Positions 46,772 to 61,800 are shown, counted from the stretch's first letter. The stretch: 64,000 nt of DNA from Piper betle (GCA_033002965.1 JAURVB010010973.1:1-64000); one strand, 5' to 3'. The notes: generated by a model not told the origin, from the sequence alone. A program made the numbers and translations.

Positions 46772-47667
46772 AGTCCTTATTAAAAAGTGGTCATTTCAGA
46801 CTTTTTCAAACAAGCCACACATTTCATAAATGATTACATATATAGATCAATTTTAGCTAGCTGGATCGTGAAAATTCTTCAAATAAATAATTTATATATG
46901 CGTAATCGTAATAAATACATCAAATAATTAAAGCTTAGAATGAAACGTATAATTTGTTCTCGTAATCAACGAGTTTATAAATTTTGAGGCTCAACAAGTT
47001 CCACGCCTTAAAATGCAACCATGAGATCCTGGATAACCAATCAGATGACCTATTATCGTTTGTGGGGTTCAAGATCAGCACGAAGGAGATAAACATAAAT
47101 AAACATAATTAATTTCCCGATTACAATATATTAAATGCACAACAAGACTCTTGAACCTCCTATCAATGAGCTTGTGGCTTCGCTAATTGCTACGAACTAT
47201 ATAATGATAGTTTAGGATATATGTAAAGTGGGAATTGGGGGATGTGAAATATGATCCAAAGGATACTTTCTATGATGCCCCTTCTAAAAGAGCCTTCTTT
47301 GAGCCCTTATTGATACGGTCATCTTTTTATTTTATTTGATAAAGAATAAAGAGAGGTGGGAGAGGTGGAAGAAATTATTCCTCTATTGGAGGGCTCACAA
47401 GATGCTCATTTGAAGGGGACTTATAATAAAGATTTCCAAAATTTAAATTTAAGTGTAATAATGTATGTAATAGAGATAGAGAGATGAATGTAGGTAGGTT
47501 GCTTATGCACTAGTGTGGATTGTAATAATAATATACATAATAGGTTGTTTAATTAAAATATAAGAGACTGATAGAAAAATTGGCAGTGCATAAATATATC
47601 TATTAATTAACATTGATTTATTTATTTACCTATTTATCTATTTAATGATACAATAAAATAGCTATAG
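46771..47667. other. AT-rich intergenic stretch
   Basis: No gene was recognised. A segment near 47,220 (GTGGGAATTGGG) resembles the start of the repeat at about 48,500. Confidence 0.4.
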
Positions 47668-47935
47668 GTAGGTAGGAATATGAAATAAAGAATACTATAA
47701 AATAAAGTTGTAATTTAAATTATTCTTTTAGATACGAAACATAAAAGGAATAATATAAATAGCTATAGTTATGAATATAAAATAAAAAACTAATATTGTA
47801 AAATAGGTAAAAGCCATGTATGAAAAATTCTAAAAAATATAGGATTTTCATAATATTTTTTACTAATAGTACTTTTTTATTAATAGAGTAGAAGGGGTAA
47901 TATTATAAATTTGTAAGAGGGCATTTGACACTAAC
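47668..47935. repeat. AT-rich direct repeat, left copy
   Basis: GGAATATGAAATAAAG... to GGGGTAATATTATAAATTTGTAAGAGG. It pairs with the copy at about 48,505-48,768 in the same orientation, roughly 80% alike by eye. Confidence 0.7.
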
Positions 47936-47984
47936 CCTTAAATTCAAATCATACATTTTTTTAAAAATATAGGAAAATGTTTCT

Positions 47985-48465
47985 AGAGCAAGAACCATTC
48001 AAATCTGGTTTGTCCAATCAGAAGAAGAGTAGAGATCATATTTTTTAAAAAACAAAAATAAAAATTTCCCTAAAAGAAAGTTTTTTTGTTGGCGGTTGGA
48101 ATGAGTAGGTAGATCCCACCACAACTAGCTAGATCTGGCCATCACTTGATGGATTCCTCGTTAATGTAAAAAAAAGGGTTTTTTTCTTAATGATAAATCA
48201 CAACTATATTATTAAAAGCTTGTGGTAAAAATGGGTTTCGCTCTCCTGATCGGAAATAATATTCCAAAGCTTTCGTACGCTCTTTGTTGCTTGTGTGGAG
48301 TGACCATTCCAACCATCAAAGGTTGGATTCGGCCAGAGACGATTGAATCCAGATGCCGATGCAGATGCAGGATTGACTGACGATAGAAAAGAAAAGGGAA
48401 GGGAGAGTTTTTTTTTTTTCGAGATCTAATCTAAGTCATCTTTATAATTAGATGGTCTATATTAG
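47985..48465. mobile_element. Decayed relative of the GC-rich hairpin family, copy 4
   Basis: The left end has AATCTGGTTTGTCCAATCAG. The right end reads, in reverse, AGACCATCTAATTATAAAGATGAC, a mutated version of the GTCCAATTACAAGGACGAC hairpin of the other copies. It lies between two AT-rich direct repeats. Confidence 0.45.
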
Positions 48466-48504
48466 CCATAGTGTAGGAGCTAACTGCTCCTTTATATAGT
48501 GGGG

Positions 48505-48768
48505 AATTGGGAATATGAAACAAAGGATAATATAAAATAAAATTATAATTTAAATTATTTTTTAAATAGAAAACTTAAAAGGTAAGATTATAAAATAGTT
48601 ATAGTTATGAATATAAAATAAAGGATAATATTGTAAAATAGATAAAAGCCATGTATGACAAATTTTGCAAAAGATAAAAATTTCTTAATATTTTTAATTA
48701 GTTGTATTTTTTATTAATACAAAAGAGGGGTAATATTATAAATTCATAAGAGGACACTTCACGAATAT
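48505..48768. repeat. AT-rich direct repeat, right copy
   Basis: Second copy of the repeat at 47,668-47,935, again ending GGGGTAATATTATAAATTCATAAGAGG. Confidence 0.7.
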
Positions 48769-49488
48769 TGGTTAATAGTCTATAGCCTTTATATATCATA
48801 TAGATATAGGTTATTAATTTTTAAAAGCCTATAGCTTCAATATAATAAAATATTAAATCCCACTTGAACTCTGTAATTATTTTTTTAAAATCTAGAATTT
48901 AGAGAACATTTTAGAGAATAATAATTAATAACCTATGTGTCTATGGCATTCTCCCATATAATTAGTCATTTTGGTTTATAATTGCCTTTATTTGCAGGAT
49001 ATCATATTCTCACAAAATTTCCAATAATCCTTATTCAGCAAAAATTCTCCTAATTTCCATACAAAAGAATTCACTCAAAACTATAATTTTCTATGCCTAC
49101 ATTTATATAAAAACTAAATTATCTATTTATTAATATATTTTATGTACTAAAATAAAATACTTATCCTCATATATAGAATTAATTAAAAAATATATTTCAG
49201 ATTCGGTCGGACCAGCCTCATCCCAGACCTCATGGGCCTAGACCCTTTGACCTCAGCCCACTTATTCTTTTCAATGAAGGCCCAAGCCCATTTAATCGGC
49301 GCAGTTTAAACAGATGACTAACGCTGCGACTACACTGTACCAAACCAAAGCACTTAACCAATCACATCACGCCACGACGTCAGGAAACCAGAATAGATTT
49401 GCGCACCATTTTTAATTTTTTATCGCAGGAAACAAAATAAAAATGTAGCCTTTTTAGCTTCCCAAAGAGGAAGAAGGAAGGAGGAGAG
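48769..49488. other. Intergenic and promoter region of the membrane-protein gene
   Basis: AT-rich up to about 49,200, then mixed composition. No clear TATA box was identified for the gene starting at 49,489. Confidence 0.4.
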
Positions 49489-51924
49489 ATGAGCGATGGC
49501 CCGAAGCTCTTCGATCACAAACCCAAAAAAGGTATCATTTTTATTCGTGTTTGATGCTTGTTTGTTGGGGAAAAGCCTCAATTTTGTCTGGTGAAATGCA
49601 AAGGAAGGATTTTGATGGTTTTTTGTTTGATTTTTGCAGTGCTGAAGCAGAAGGTGAAGGATTACTATTCACCGTCGACAATGGCATCTTCACAGAGTGC
49701 AACGCCTCCACCTCCGCCTCCGCCAAAGGAGTCCTTCGCTAGGCGCTACAAGTTTGTCTGGCCGCTTCTTCTCGCTGTCAACTTGGCCATTGGAGGTGTG
49801 CCAATCCTTTTTCTTTTTCCCTTTTTTTTTGTGCTATCGAAGATGGTGATTGAGATGGTTGTTGGTGGGATCATAATTGTTTGGCTTGAGTTAGGTTACT
49901 ACTTTTTTGGTTAATCTTGTTCTGAGATTGTGCTTTGTTTGCTTTAAGTTATGCCTTTGACTTTATGTCTATTGGAGGTTTTATCCTATTTGTGTTTTGA
50001 TCCGTTTTTACAATTCAATTTGATTGCTTTATAGAGTGCACTATACTCTTATGAAATTAGAGAAGGTCCTCCTCAAGCACCAGTAAATGTCACCGTGGAT
50101 ATGAAGTGCCTTCAATTACGCCATGAATAATGTTCGGACATTAATGTGAACTTGTAGAAGGAGGTTACTGGATGTTTATTGAATCAGAAGTCACGTAGGC
50201 ATCCACCAAAACACTTAAGAGTCTTTTTGGTACTGTTTGCTGACCTTGTTGGGAGACTTAAAAGTGATAATAAAAAGCATTTAACTAAATAAAGCTAAGC
50301 ACGCTTCTGGAATCTTGTTTTTTGTTGATGCAAGAATTTTTCCGACCTTAATTTTGTCAGCCACGTGTAAAGTTTAGTAAACTAGCATATGTACATTGCA
50401 TTTCGACAAATAGCAATGTGATCGAGTAGTATTTGGTATAAAAAGAAGCTTTAAATTCTGGTGGTTGGTGGGAGATGTTTTTAAGATTCTTCTAGTCATT
50501 AAGAAAATTATCTTATTGGATAATGTAAGTTACAGCATAATCCATTTCTTTATAGAAAAGCTTAGTGCTTGGACAGTTTACTATTTTTATGTATGTTAGT
50601 CTGAAACTTGTGTCAGATTAATAATAGGCAATCAGAAAATTGACTTCTTTGTATGCATTTTTCTTCAAAATCTCATATATTTTATCAATATCTTTGTAAT
50701 TTGGGGACAGCAGAGTTGAAAATGTTAAGATGGATTTGAGATAGAGCGCATAAGCCAAATTGCATTAGAACAGTGGGGTTTGTGAAAACTGTTTTTGCAG
50801 AAAGTTAATGGGGTTTGGATGGCTGTAATCCTTCTCTGCGTATACTTTGTTCCTTATGGGTTAGGTTCAGGCCAAAGGATGGTGTGGATGAAGTCACTTA
50901 TTAACGTTGTAGAGATTTGTGCTATATGTGTTTTGAACTTTATATAGTCTAATAACAATGGAATGGTGGAATATAATTCATATCCCCCTCTCCAATCATG
51001 TATGAGTTTGTCGATAATGATGGTGATGGACCGATGTTTAATATTTAAATGACTTTGTCTTATGGTTGAACCCCTACATTATTGGTATATGGTGCGCTTC
51101 TTTTTATGGCTTGCGAACAAACCAGCTGTTTCTGCAAGTGTTTTACTATATTTTCTATCTGTTTAAGTACCGGATATATGCTTTGCCTTTATGTGAAATT
51201 TGTTGTATGCTTCGAGTCTTCTAAACTCTTTGGGCTTAAGTTAGTAGTGTTTCTATTTTTGTTATGAGCAAACGTTTTCACCTGCCTTTAATCCAACTGT
51301 GAGGATTTTTAAGTTCAGCAATTGGTTGTTTTCTTATTGCATTTGACTGGAAGGGCTAGTTGACTAACTATTTGAATCGGCTACATGGGTTGGCACATGT
51401 TATGTTGGTTTTGAACTTTTAAAGCTTGAATAATGACCAGAAAAATCACTCAACGGTGTCAAAGTTACAACAAATAACAGTTTTTACTGCAAATGAGGAT
51501 CTAGAACCTATTTAAGACAAGCCATTGGGCTGAACAGACATTAGTGGCAACATCATGAATGGCTGTTTAATTGAGGCATTTTCTTAAAGGTTTATATCTG
51601 GCCATGCAGCCTACCTTTTCATGAGGACCAAAAATAAAGAGACAGATCAAGAGAGTGAAGTTGCAGCAGAAACTCCATCTCCTGCCTCAAAACAGACATC
51701 TCCTCCTCGTCCAGAAATTGCTGTGCCTGTTTCACCTATTGTGGCCCCCCTCCACTAAAAGTACGGGAGCCCATCCCTGAAGAGGACCAGAGAAAGCTTT
51801 TCCAGTGGATGTTGGAAGAAAAGAGGAAAGTAAAGGCCGCCAATCCAGAAGAGAAAAACGCCTTGATGAAGAGAAAGCTACTCTCAAACACTTCATTCGG
51901 TCGAAATCCATCTCGAGCTTCTAA
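49489..51924 (+). CDS. Small single-pass membrane protein, conserved in plants; frame broken twice
   Basis: Three exons with GT-AG borders: 49,489-49,531 (MSDGPKLFDHKPKK), 49,640-49,795 and 51,610-51,924. Exon 2 ends with a hydrophobic segment (FVWPLLLAVNLAIGG) completed by AYLF in exon 3, giving one membrane span preceded by a proline run. Exon 3 has a Pro/Ser-rich linker and a charged helix (EEDQRKLFQWMLEEKRK). It resembles an uncharacterised plant family that I recall as annotated to the chloroplast inner envelope; no function is known. Two one-base deletions, in the C run at 51,745-51,750 and the A run at 51,854-51,858, shift the frame. The best stop is then TAA at 51,922-51,924. Both lie in homopolymers, so assembly error is as likely as real decay. 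Confidence 0.6.
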
Positions 51925-53199
51925 TGAATCATATTTAATTCGCTGCATTGTCAAATATGGATTGTATTGTTCTGCATTTTATTGGATTCTCATTTGCATG
52001 ATCGCTGTAAAGATGATTTGTGGATTGAGATTTTTCTTCGTTTTTATTTATTGTACTTTCATCTAATTTTTATACAAATATCAATTGCCGAGAAATTGAT
52101 CTCATGTACTTGCCCAAATGGAAGTTAATGATGCTGCTCTACTGCTAAGTTGGGGCTGCCATGGCTTATTGTGTGTGTTTCAGGGATAGTGAAATTGATT
52201 TTGTTTTATGGGGCTGACAACATTGCAGGATCATGACGGTGTGATTCGACGGAACTTGCCTGCTATATGGTTGCCTCAAATCTAAGGCTAGTTTTTTGCA
52301 CAGTTGGTGGGCATTTGGACAGAGACGGCAAGCAAGGGCTCAAGACGTGTTTGTTCATGTTTAGGAGACAAGTCTACTAAAGCCCTGTGCAAGGATGTTC
52401 TATGCTAGTCCAAGTTCGTCTGAAAGATTGGTAGAGCTTGAAAATTTGAAGCTTTACTTAATCCGAACCTTCCTGACTTCATCTTAATTATTCCTTCAAA
52501 ACAATATTACACAAAAAATCAACACTCATAATTACATGTCCTGATAGCATTTTTGAAATTTTAATAATCAATGGGTGCTCTCTCTCAATATGCATGTAGA
52601 CCTAGATGTTAATAGAGTATTACAGCCAATATTCTCAGTAGGACTTTAAAGCTAATTTATTTTTTATTACACAAATGGTTGGTTCAAACAATATTAGTCT
52701 ATATTTCTCTACTCAGCATGTAACCTTGATGAAAACAAGAGCAAGAAAGACTTGATGGAGACATCTGCAGCCCTTAACAGTAATATTTTAATTTGTAAAT
52801 CATACTAAAAGTGGAGTACCAATATAAATATATATTGAACTACTTCGATCTTTATTTGAACTTAAATATAAGCATGTTCACCTGGAACCTAATGATAAAT
52901 AAACCCTTTTTTTCTTTTTGAAAGAATAAATAAATACACCTATTTTGAGTCAAGCAAAATTCTAATTTGGGGAGTGTGGGGGAGATTTGATGAATTCTGA
53001 ATTAATTAATCTTGAACTCTCTCAATTTAGTTCGTCCAATGATCTGTCCGAGTCCAATAATCTTGTCCATGTCATGTCGTTACCGATTAACGCCCATTTG
53101 TGCAGCAGTCTGTATAAAAGCTGACGGGTCCCGAAGAGGGTTTTCAGAGGAGCGGCGGCGAGAGGAAGAAGACGACGAGCGTCGACGGCGGCGGCGAGG
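51925..53199. other. Intergenic region with the eL22 promoter
   Basis: Contains the 3' flank of the membrane-protein gene and, near the right end, the promoter of the ribosomal protein gene. Nothing else was recognised. Confidence 0.4.
53115..53145 (+). promoter_or_regulatory. TATA box and telo-box of the eL22 gene
   Basis: TATAAA at 53,115-53,120 lies 80 nt before the start codon. AGGGTTT at 53,139-53,145 is the reverse of the AAACCCT telo-box typical of plant ribosomal-protein promoters. Confidence 0.55.
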
Positions 53200-54943
<1,744 letters not shown>

Positions 54944-55785
54944 TTTCTCACTTTGCATTGTTATGAGCTAAATTTTCTCATTTTCTTTAGGCTCTTCAAC
55001 ATTCGCAGCTACTGTAATACCAGTTTTGCTGTGTTATGTGGTTTTGAAACTTTTGAATTTGTTCTGTGATGTTTTCGTTTTAACAGTACTTGCTTATATT
55101 TAAGCTACAAGCATTTTTTGTACTGCTGGGTTTCTATTAACTTGTTCCGCCTCTGAAGTGTCTCTGTCTCTTTGAGGATTGTTTGGAATCACCCTCGTTC
55201 TTCGGTATCCTATTGAACTTTTCAACCTGAAAGTTTAATCGATAGTGTGTCCGGATTCTGAAATTAGGCTGATGGATTATTGCTTGCAGCGTAGTATTGG
55301 ATGGAGTCATGGTAATGTTCGGCATCCCATGTACTTAGTCGAGTAATGAACATCTAAAGTGGGGGCTTTTATGAGAAGAGGAACTCATTTTCGATGTGAG
55401 ATTGCTGGCAATAGCCACTATATTTTGTTGTAAATGCATAGGTGCTATACCAAAATTTTTAATTCTTTTTAGAGGCGGCACCGAACATAACCTCTGTATC
55501 AGGTTGAGCCCGTAATCCCGGATCGATCGAACAATTAACAAACTTGTTATTATTACGCTAATCCCGAAGAATTTCACAACACAAATATTAACAAACTTGT
55601 TAAAAAAAAGATGTATATGATTGATCCCCTCCAACCTCCGAACAGCCATCCCTTATTCCTCACTCATCAACCAACCAACCACAAAGCAAGCCCTTTCCGC
55701 GTCCACCAGCCCCCACTCGGCACTCCAACCTAACTGCACAAGAGCAGGGCAGAGGAGAGATCAACGAGAAAACAAAATTAGACAA
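54944..55785. other. Intergenic region between eL22 and the phosphodiesterase
   Basis: Holds the 3' untranslated end of eL22 and the leader of the next gene. No other feature was recognised. Confidence 0.45.
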
Positions 55786-57240
55786 ATGGGGACGAAGGGC
55801 TCCCTCTCCATCGTCTCCCCCGACGACTCCACCCCCGACCACTCCTCCTCCTCCTCCTCCACCACCGCCGCTCTTCTCCCCACCACCGCTGCTCTCCTCC
55901 CCACAGCCAAACCCACCTCCTTCAACCTCTCCTCCTTCCTCCTCTCCACCATCGCCGCCGTCGCCATCGCCGCCGCCTTCGTCTTCCTCTTCCTCTCCAC
56001 CTCCACTGCCTCTTCTTCTTCTCCCTCTCCCCTCCCCCACGCTCGCCGCCTCTCCAAGCTGCCCCGCCCCGTCGTCCTCCTCGTCTCCTCCGATGGCTTC
56101 CGATTCGGGTACCAGTTCAAGGCCCCTGCCCCTAACCTCGCCCGCCTCATCGCCAACGGCACCGAGGCCGCCGCCGGCCTCATCCCCGTCTTCCCCACCC
56201 TCACCTTCCCCAACCACTACTCCATCGCCACCGGCCTCTACCCCGCCCACCACGGGATCATCAACAACTACTTCTCCGATCCCGTCTCCGGCGACTTCTT
56301 CTCCATGCAGTCCCACGACCCCAAGTGGTGGCTCGGCCGCCCCATCTGGGAAACCGTCGCCGCCCACGGCCTCCCCGCCGCCACCTACTTCTGGCCCGGT
56401 TCTGAGGTCGTCAAAGGTAACTGGTCCTGCCCTCGCAATTTCTGCCGCCACTACAATGGCTCTGTGCCGTTCGAGGACCGGGTTGATACCGTCTTGAGCT
56501 ACTTCGACCTCCCCGCCGACGAGATCCCGGTGTTCATGACCCTATACTTCGAGGACCCCGATCACCAGGGTCACCGGGTCGGCCCCGACGATCCGGAGAT
56601 CACCGAGGCGGTCGCGCGCATCGATCGGATGATCGGGAGGTTGATCGACGGGTTGGAGAGCAGAGATGTTTTTGAGGATGTGAGCTTGATCCTTGTCGGG
56701 GATCATGGGATGGTCGGTACTTGCGATAAAAAGCTCATCTTTTTGGAAGACTTGGCGCCGTGGATTGAGATTCCAAAGAGCTGGGTTCAATCCTACAGCC
56801 CTCTGCTTTCGATCCGGCCATCGGCGGATGTCTCCCCTGCCGACGTCGTTGACAAGATGATGGCCGGGTTGAGCTCCGGCAAGGTCGAGAATGGGAAGAT
56901 GCTCAAGGTGTTCCTCAAGGAGGACCTGCCGGAGCGGCTTCACTACCATGGGAGTGACCGAATTCCGCCCATCATCGGGCTGGTTGAGGAAGGGTTTAAG
57001 GTGGAGCAAAAGGGCTCCAAGAGGATGGAATGTGGTGGCGCTCATGGCTATGACAATGCCTTCTTCTCCATGAGGTCCATCTTCATTGCTCACGGCCCCC
57101 AGTTCGCGATGGGGAGGAAGGTGCCATCCTTTGAGAATGTTGAGATATATAACCTGATCACCTCCATTCTTAACATTGATGGATCTCCTAATAACGGATC
57201 TGCATCTTTCCCAAGCTCAATTCTGCTGGCCAATGAGTAG
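55786..57240 (+). CDS. Ectonucleotide pyrophosphatase/phosphodiesterase (NPP family)
   Basis: Single-exon ORF of 484 aa from ATG 55,786; the 55 upstream in-frame codons look like leader sequence. Residues 50-71 form one hydrophobic signal-anchor helix, so it is a type II membrane protein with the catalytic part in the lumen or outside. The NPP/alkaline-phosphatase-superfamily metal site is complete: Asp103 (SSDGF), nucleophile Thr140 (PTLTFPNHY), Asp259 and His263 (EDPDHQGH), Asp306-His307 (GDHGM) and His420 (CGGAHGYDN). The family hydrolyses nucleotide pyrophosphate and phosphodiester bonds; plant members act on nucleotides and nucleotide sugars. The substrate here is not determinable. The first 400 bases are extremely C-rich. 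The gene is intact. Confidence 0.93.
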   Translation: MGTKGSLSIVSPDDSTPDHSSSSSSTTAALLPTTAALLPTAKPTSFNLSSFLLSTIAAVAIAAAFVFLFLSTSTASSSSPSPLPHARRLSKLPRPVVLLVSSDGFRFGYQFKAPAPNLARLIANGTEAAAGLIPVFPTLTFPNHYSIATGLYPAHHGIINNYFSDPVSGDFFSMQSHDPKWWLGRPIWETVAAHGLPAATYFWPGSEVVKGNWSCPRNFCRHYNGSVPFEDRVDTVLSYFDLPADEIPVFMTLYFEDPDHQGHRVGPDDPEITEAVARIDRMIGRLIDGLESRDVFEDVSLILVGDHGMVGTCDKKLIFLEDLAPWIEIPKSWVQSYSPLLSIRPSADVSPADVVDKMMAGLSSGKVENGKMLKVFLKEDLPERLHYHGSDRIPPIIGLVEEGFKVEQKGSKRMECGGAHGYDNAFFSMRSIFIAHGPQFAMGRKVPSFENVEIYNLITSILNIDGSPNNGSASFPSSILLANE

Positions 57241-58859
57241 GGGGATTCTGGTGTAGCTGATTCAACCAGTCTGTTGATCATTGTGGATTTCGCTTGTGTA
57301 GCTGATTCAAAAGGAGGAGCTATTATTATACTATAATTATATCATCATCACGGAGGTTTAGCTGGTACATATTGCCACCTTGGTTCTCTGGTGGAAAATG
57401 CTGGGAGTAAGACAAAGTGCAGGTGTTAACAAGTTGATTCACTCCGACTAGACTCCCTTGTTTAAAGATAAAGTACATTTTGGGGATTATATTTGATTTT
57501 ACTCTGTAAATTTATACAGTTTGTTTGGAAACATTGCGTTGAAAAGCCGATGGATGGTTATATTCATAGATCAGTTTTTGAGGATATTGGGGTCCTGCTT
57601 TCTGATTCCATAATCTTGGACCCAATTGCATGTAGTGTAATTGGCCATCTAAATTGAGTATTCATCTGTTCATCTCGGCTTTATGGATGTTTCTATGTTT
57701 GGTACTTGACTCTTGGGTGATGGCTTGCACGAGGAAAGCTTGTGCCCAAGATCCGAAGGAAATGCAGTCTCTCGGGAATCCTTCTTGCAAAGCGAGGTAA
57801 TCAGTTCCGTCATCGGGCAATATTGCAAACGAAATGCGTTATTTTACTTCCATCTAGGTCTCATGGAAGGTTTAATGTATAAGAAGAAATACTCTGGCTC
57901 AACCAAAAAGAAATACTCTCATAAAACGTTCTTTGTAATCTCTCTCCAACGAGCAGTATTCCTAATTAGCATTACTTTAAACTTTTTAGTAGCACACACA
58001 CGCACACCTAATTAGCATTAATTTAAATTAACGGGTGGGTTTATTCAAAGTTGGAAGCAAAAGAAATTGTACCACACTAAACTGGCTAATGCATGACATA
58101 CAATTAAAAAACATCCTAGCATACAAAAATGTCATTAACTTACACAAAAAAGTGTCAAAAACATTGTATCCAACGAGGAATATCACCCTTTGTCGGTAGC
58201 TAATAATATGACAGCTTCACCATGCTGCGTATCCTATCCTACGTGTATCAAAATGAACAAGGCCAAACAACACTGCAACAGAGCCGAAATGAACAACAAT
58301 AGTTACAATCACGTGGCAGACCCTTATGATGGTAAGTACAAATCCTCAATGATAACTGAAATTTCTCCACACACCCTCGTGCAATTTGAAAACTTGCCAG
58401 GTGCCATAAAAAATATTGCAGAACTCGATCTTATGCTCGTGAGAAGAAACACTGAATCTTAATCAGAATCGATCACTTTCCAAAGCCATCAAACGTATTC
58501 AATACATGGTCCTCAGTACTGAAACACCTAATCCTGCAAAAATTCCAAGTCAATCCACAGTCCTGAATGACCACATTCTTAAAAAATGTCGTGCAAAAAC
58601 AAAGTGGTAATCTATAGCAGAAAAAGAAAAATAAAAAATAAAAGGCACACAGAGAAATTTTGTAACTATCAGCAGCTTTTATTTGTAAATGCTTCCATAA
58701 AGACAATTTGAACAGATGATGCTTCAACTGCCACAGACATTTCTAATTTATTACTTATGATTTTAAATAAAACATCAATGTATAATTTTAAATAAAAAAA
58801 TCAATGTATAATTTTAAATAATAAATAGAAAAATCATACATGGTCCTGTAGATGGTACC
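57241..58859. other. Intergenic region between convergent genes
   Basis: Holds the 3' flanks of the phosphodiesterase (plus) and the THP1/EER5 gene (minus). A 24-bp AT-rich unit (ATCAATGTATAATTTTAAAT) repeats about 2.5 times at 58,755-58,825. Small ORFs here match nothing known to me. Confidence 0.45.
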
Positions 58860-61800
58860 CTAAGAGTTAACAGGTCTGCCATTTAGACTTGGAAAAGGAT
58901 CTTGCTTACTGAGGACCACCACTTTGCTCTTGTGAGCAAAATAACCTTTCATCAGGTTCTTGTATATGAGAATGGACATGATGCACTCAACCTGAAACAT
59001 GATTCCTATCCACTTTAGCCTAACATCATTTCAGATCTGTCAGAACAAAATTTGGCAGGAAGCAGTGATGTGGAATGTCAGCACAAAGAACAAGGAAAAC
59101 ATACCTCATCAACATCGATGTCCATTTCCAACCATTTTAAGGCTTTTACAACAACATCCAGCTTCACCTGGTGAGCTTTACTTGGATCCTTTTGTTTTTG
59201 AATGATATAACTATATTTAAGGTGAATCTTCATATTTATAAGGGCAACCAGAAAAACTAGTCAAACTGGCATATGGGTACTTACATCTTCTTCATCAACC
59301 TTTGATAGACTTGAAGTTCAAGCTTCTCAAGAACAAGATACACTCCTGACCTAAGGAATCTGTATTGCAAGAAAGTGCATCAAATGGTGTTATCTTCGTC
59401 ATTAGCTGTCATTTACAAACAAACATAAACGACTCACCTGTTTTCATGTTCCTGTAGCGCATATCTAAGAAGGCGGAGGTCTCCTCTTTTTAATGCTCGC
59501 ACAACATCTTTATACTAGAAAAAGCAATTTAAGAATCAATTATTTTTATAGACAAATTAAATGTGGCAAAATGTTCAAGTGACAGCAAAAAGAATAAAAC
59601 CAAATTTTAAAAATAGAGAGAAGTGATAATAGATTCACATTATTCAGGGAACCACATTTCTCAAGAGTTAACAATGTTAACAGCAGGAAAAGTGGAATAA
59701 TATCACAATCAACAAGAACAAACCTTGTTCATTAAAATTTTAAAATAAGAAATAAAAACAAAAACAAAAGACTTGGATATAATGATAAAACAGTTCCAAA
59801 CCTCAAGCAAGTTACACTTCTCAAGAAGCCTTTCTGTTGGCAAAATACCTATTGAGAGCTTCACGGGTATGAGATACTTCAAGATCATCCTACAACCAAA
59901 TAAAACAAGAAGCAAGTGAGATCCAGAGCTAAGTTGATAGACAGGCACATTCTTCAAAATGTCACTAAAACAGAAAGCTGTGTCTATAACAAGACAAACT
60001 CGGCTCATGAAAGGTGAAGGAATTCTAAATGTGAGTTAAAACGCTGGGGGATTTGCTTTAAGAAGTAACATGAAAAGCAACAAAAACTAGAGCAAATGTT
60101 GCTCTTTAGAGTTTGGATAAGTGAATAACCTTCCATCGTTATAGAGAAGGACAACATGGACAAATATATTTGCACAGCACACCTGAGCCAAACCTTATAT
60201 TTGCTTCACTTCTTGGATTGCAGTGCTTTAATGCATAAGAAGTGAGTCTAAATGGGAGCTAAATGCTAGGGGATTTGCTTTAGAGGTAACAGGGAAAGCA
60301 ATAAAAAGTAGAGCAAATGTTAGTCTATAGAGTTTGGATAAGTGAACAACATTCCATCATCATAGAGAAGGACAACATGAACAAAAAATTTTCGCAGCAA
60401 ACCTGAGCCAAACCTTATATTTGCTTCACTTCTTGGATTGCAGTGCTTCAGTGCATAAGTAAGTTTCTCATCAGCCTGTACAATGCAATAAAATAAGGGT
60501 ATCATAATATAGCAATACACAATGTTTTATTTGTACAAGCTATAATGCTTGTTTGGTAAGTATCTTAGCAAGACACATAGACAAAAGTCAATACCAACAC
60601 CAAATGGTACACCCCATTTAGCTTCCCTAATTCTTTTTTTGACAGTATAAAACGGTCCAATCCTTAGGAAAAACTCTAGCAGCAGCTAGGAATAAACTTG
60701 ATCTTACATTCAGGAAATTTTCATTGAACACTTCCAAACGGCCAGTGTAGTACATGTAAGTCACCTGAAAAATAAAATAGAATTCTCAAAACATCAAAAA
60801 AGGAAGCTTCATGTTAGTTTTCATAGTCAGAAACTGAAACCAACTTGGATTACCTTGTCTCTCACCGGAAACTCCTCAAAGTCAAAAATTCGAGCAGTTT
60901 CAATACTTCGAATAACACTTCTGCATAGATGCACCGTGCCAAGCTGCAGTTGAGTATGAACTTCAAGGTCAGTGCACATAAATAACTTAATGATTGGTGA
61001 CGACAGACAGTAATACCCTCTCACCTTGAAGTAAATTTTAAATAACTGGCAGGTAACGTACAGAGCCCCAACTCGCTTAGGCCCCTTTCCCTACACCAAC
61101 CAAACAAGGTCAGCCAAGAATCTAAGTTCACCATAATCGTCCAGGTAGAACACCAAATGCTAAAACAAAACCACACAACACATATAAGCCCCCCAAGGAA
61201 AATACCGCAAGAGCCCCAAAAACTTTCATCAAGAATGAACCCGCTCCTTTCAATTTTTCAGGGGTTTTCCCACATGAATCCAGCTCTCTATCAGCCTACA
61301 CATAACAAATCAATACAATAAGCGAAATAAAAGCAAGTAATCCAGTTCTTCATCAGCCTACACATACACAATACACCAACGGCAAGACCAAAGCAAAACC
61401 ACCTAGAAATCCACAACAACTGATTTAGCAAGCACCTTTTCAGCTAGTATACGAATCTCAAAAGCAATAGTGTGGATAGCCTCCAGCGCCCACGCTGACT
61501 CCCAATTCCGAAACTCCTGCAGAAATGCGCTGCAACAACAACGAACTCTCAAAATAAATATCCAATCTTTCCGCCACGGAAATCGAAACCGAACAACAAA
61601 AAAAAGACCAAAATTTCAGTACTTGGCGGATTTCTCATAAGCATTGTAAGCATCAACCAGATTGCCGTTGCGGAAGCAGAGCAGGCACCGGAGAAGCGGG
61701 AGGAGGATGTCCGCAACCTGGGAGTATTGCTCCGACTGCTTAACCAACCTGCTCGCATCCTACAACCAAATCGAGGATCGGATCAGAAACAAAGAAGCTA

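Noticed and set aside
55660..56451. 263-codon minus-strand ORF opposite the phosphodiesterase
   Set aside because: Shadow of the GC-rich sense gene; Gly/Glu-rich with no domain.
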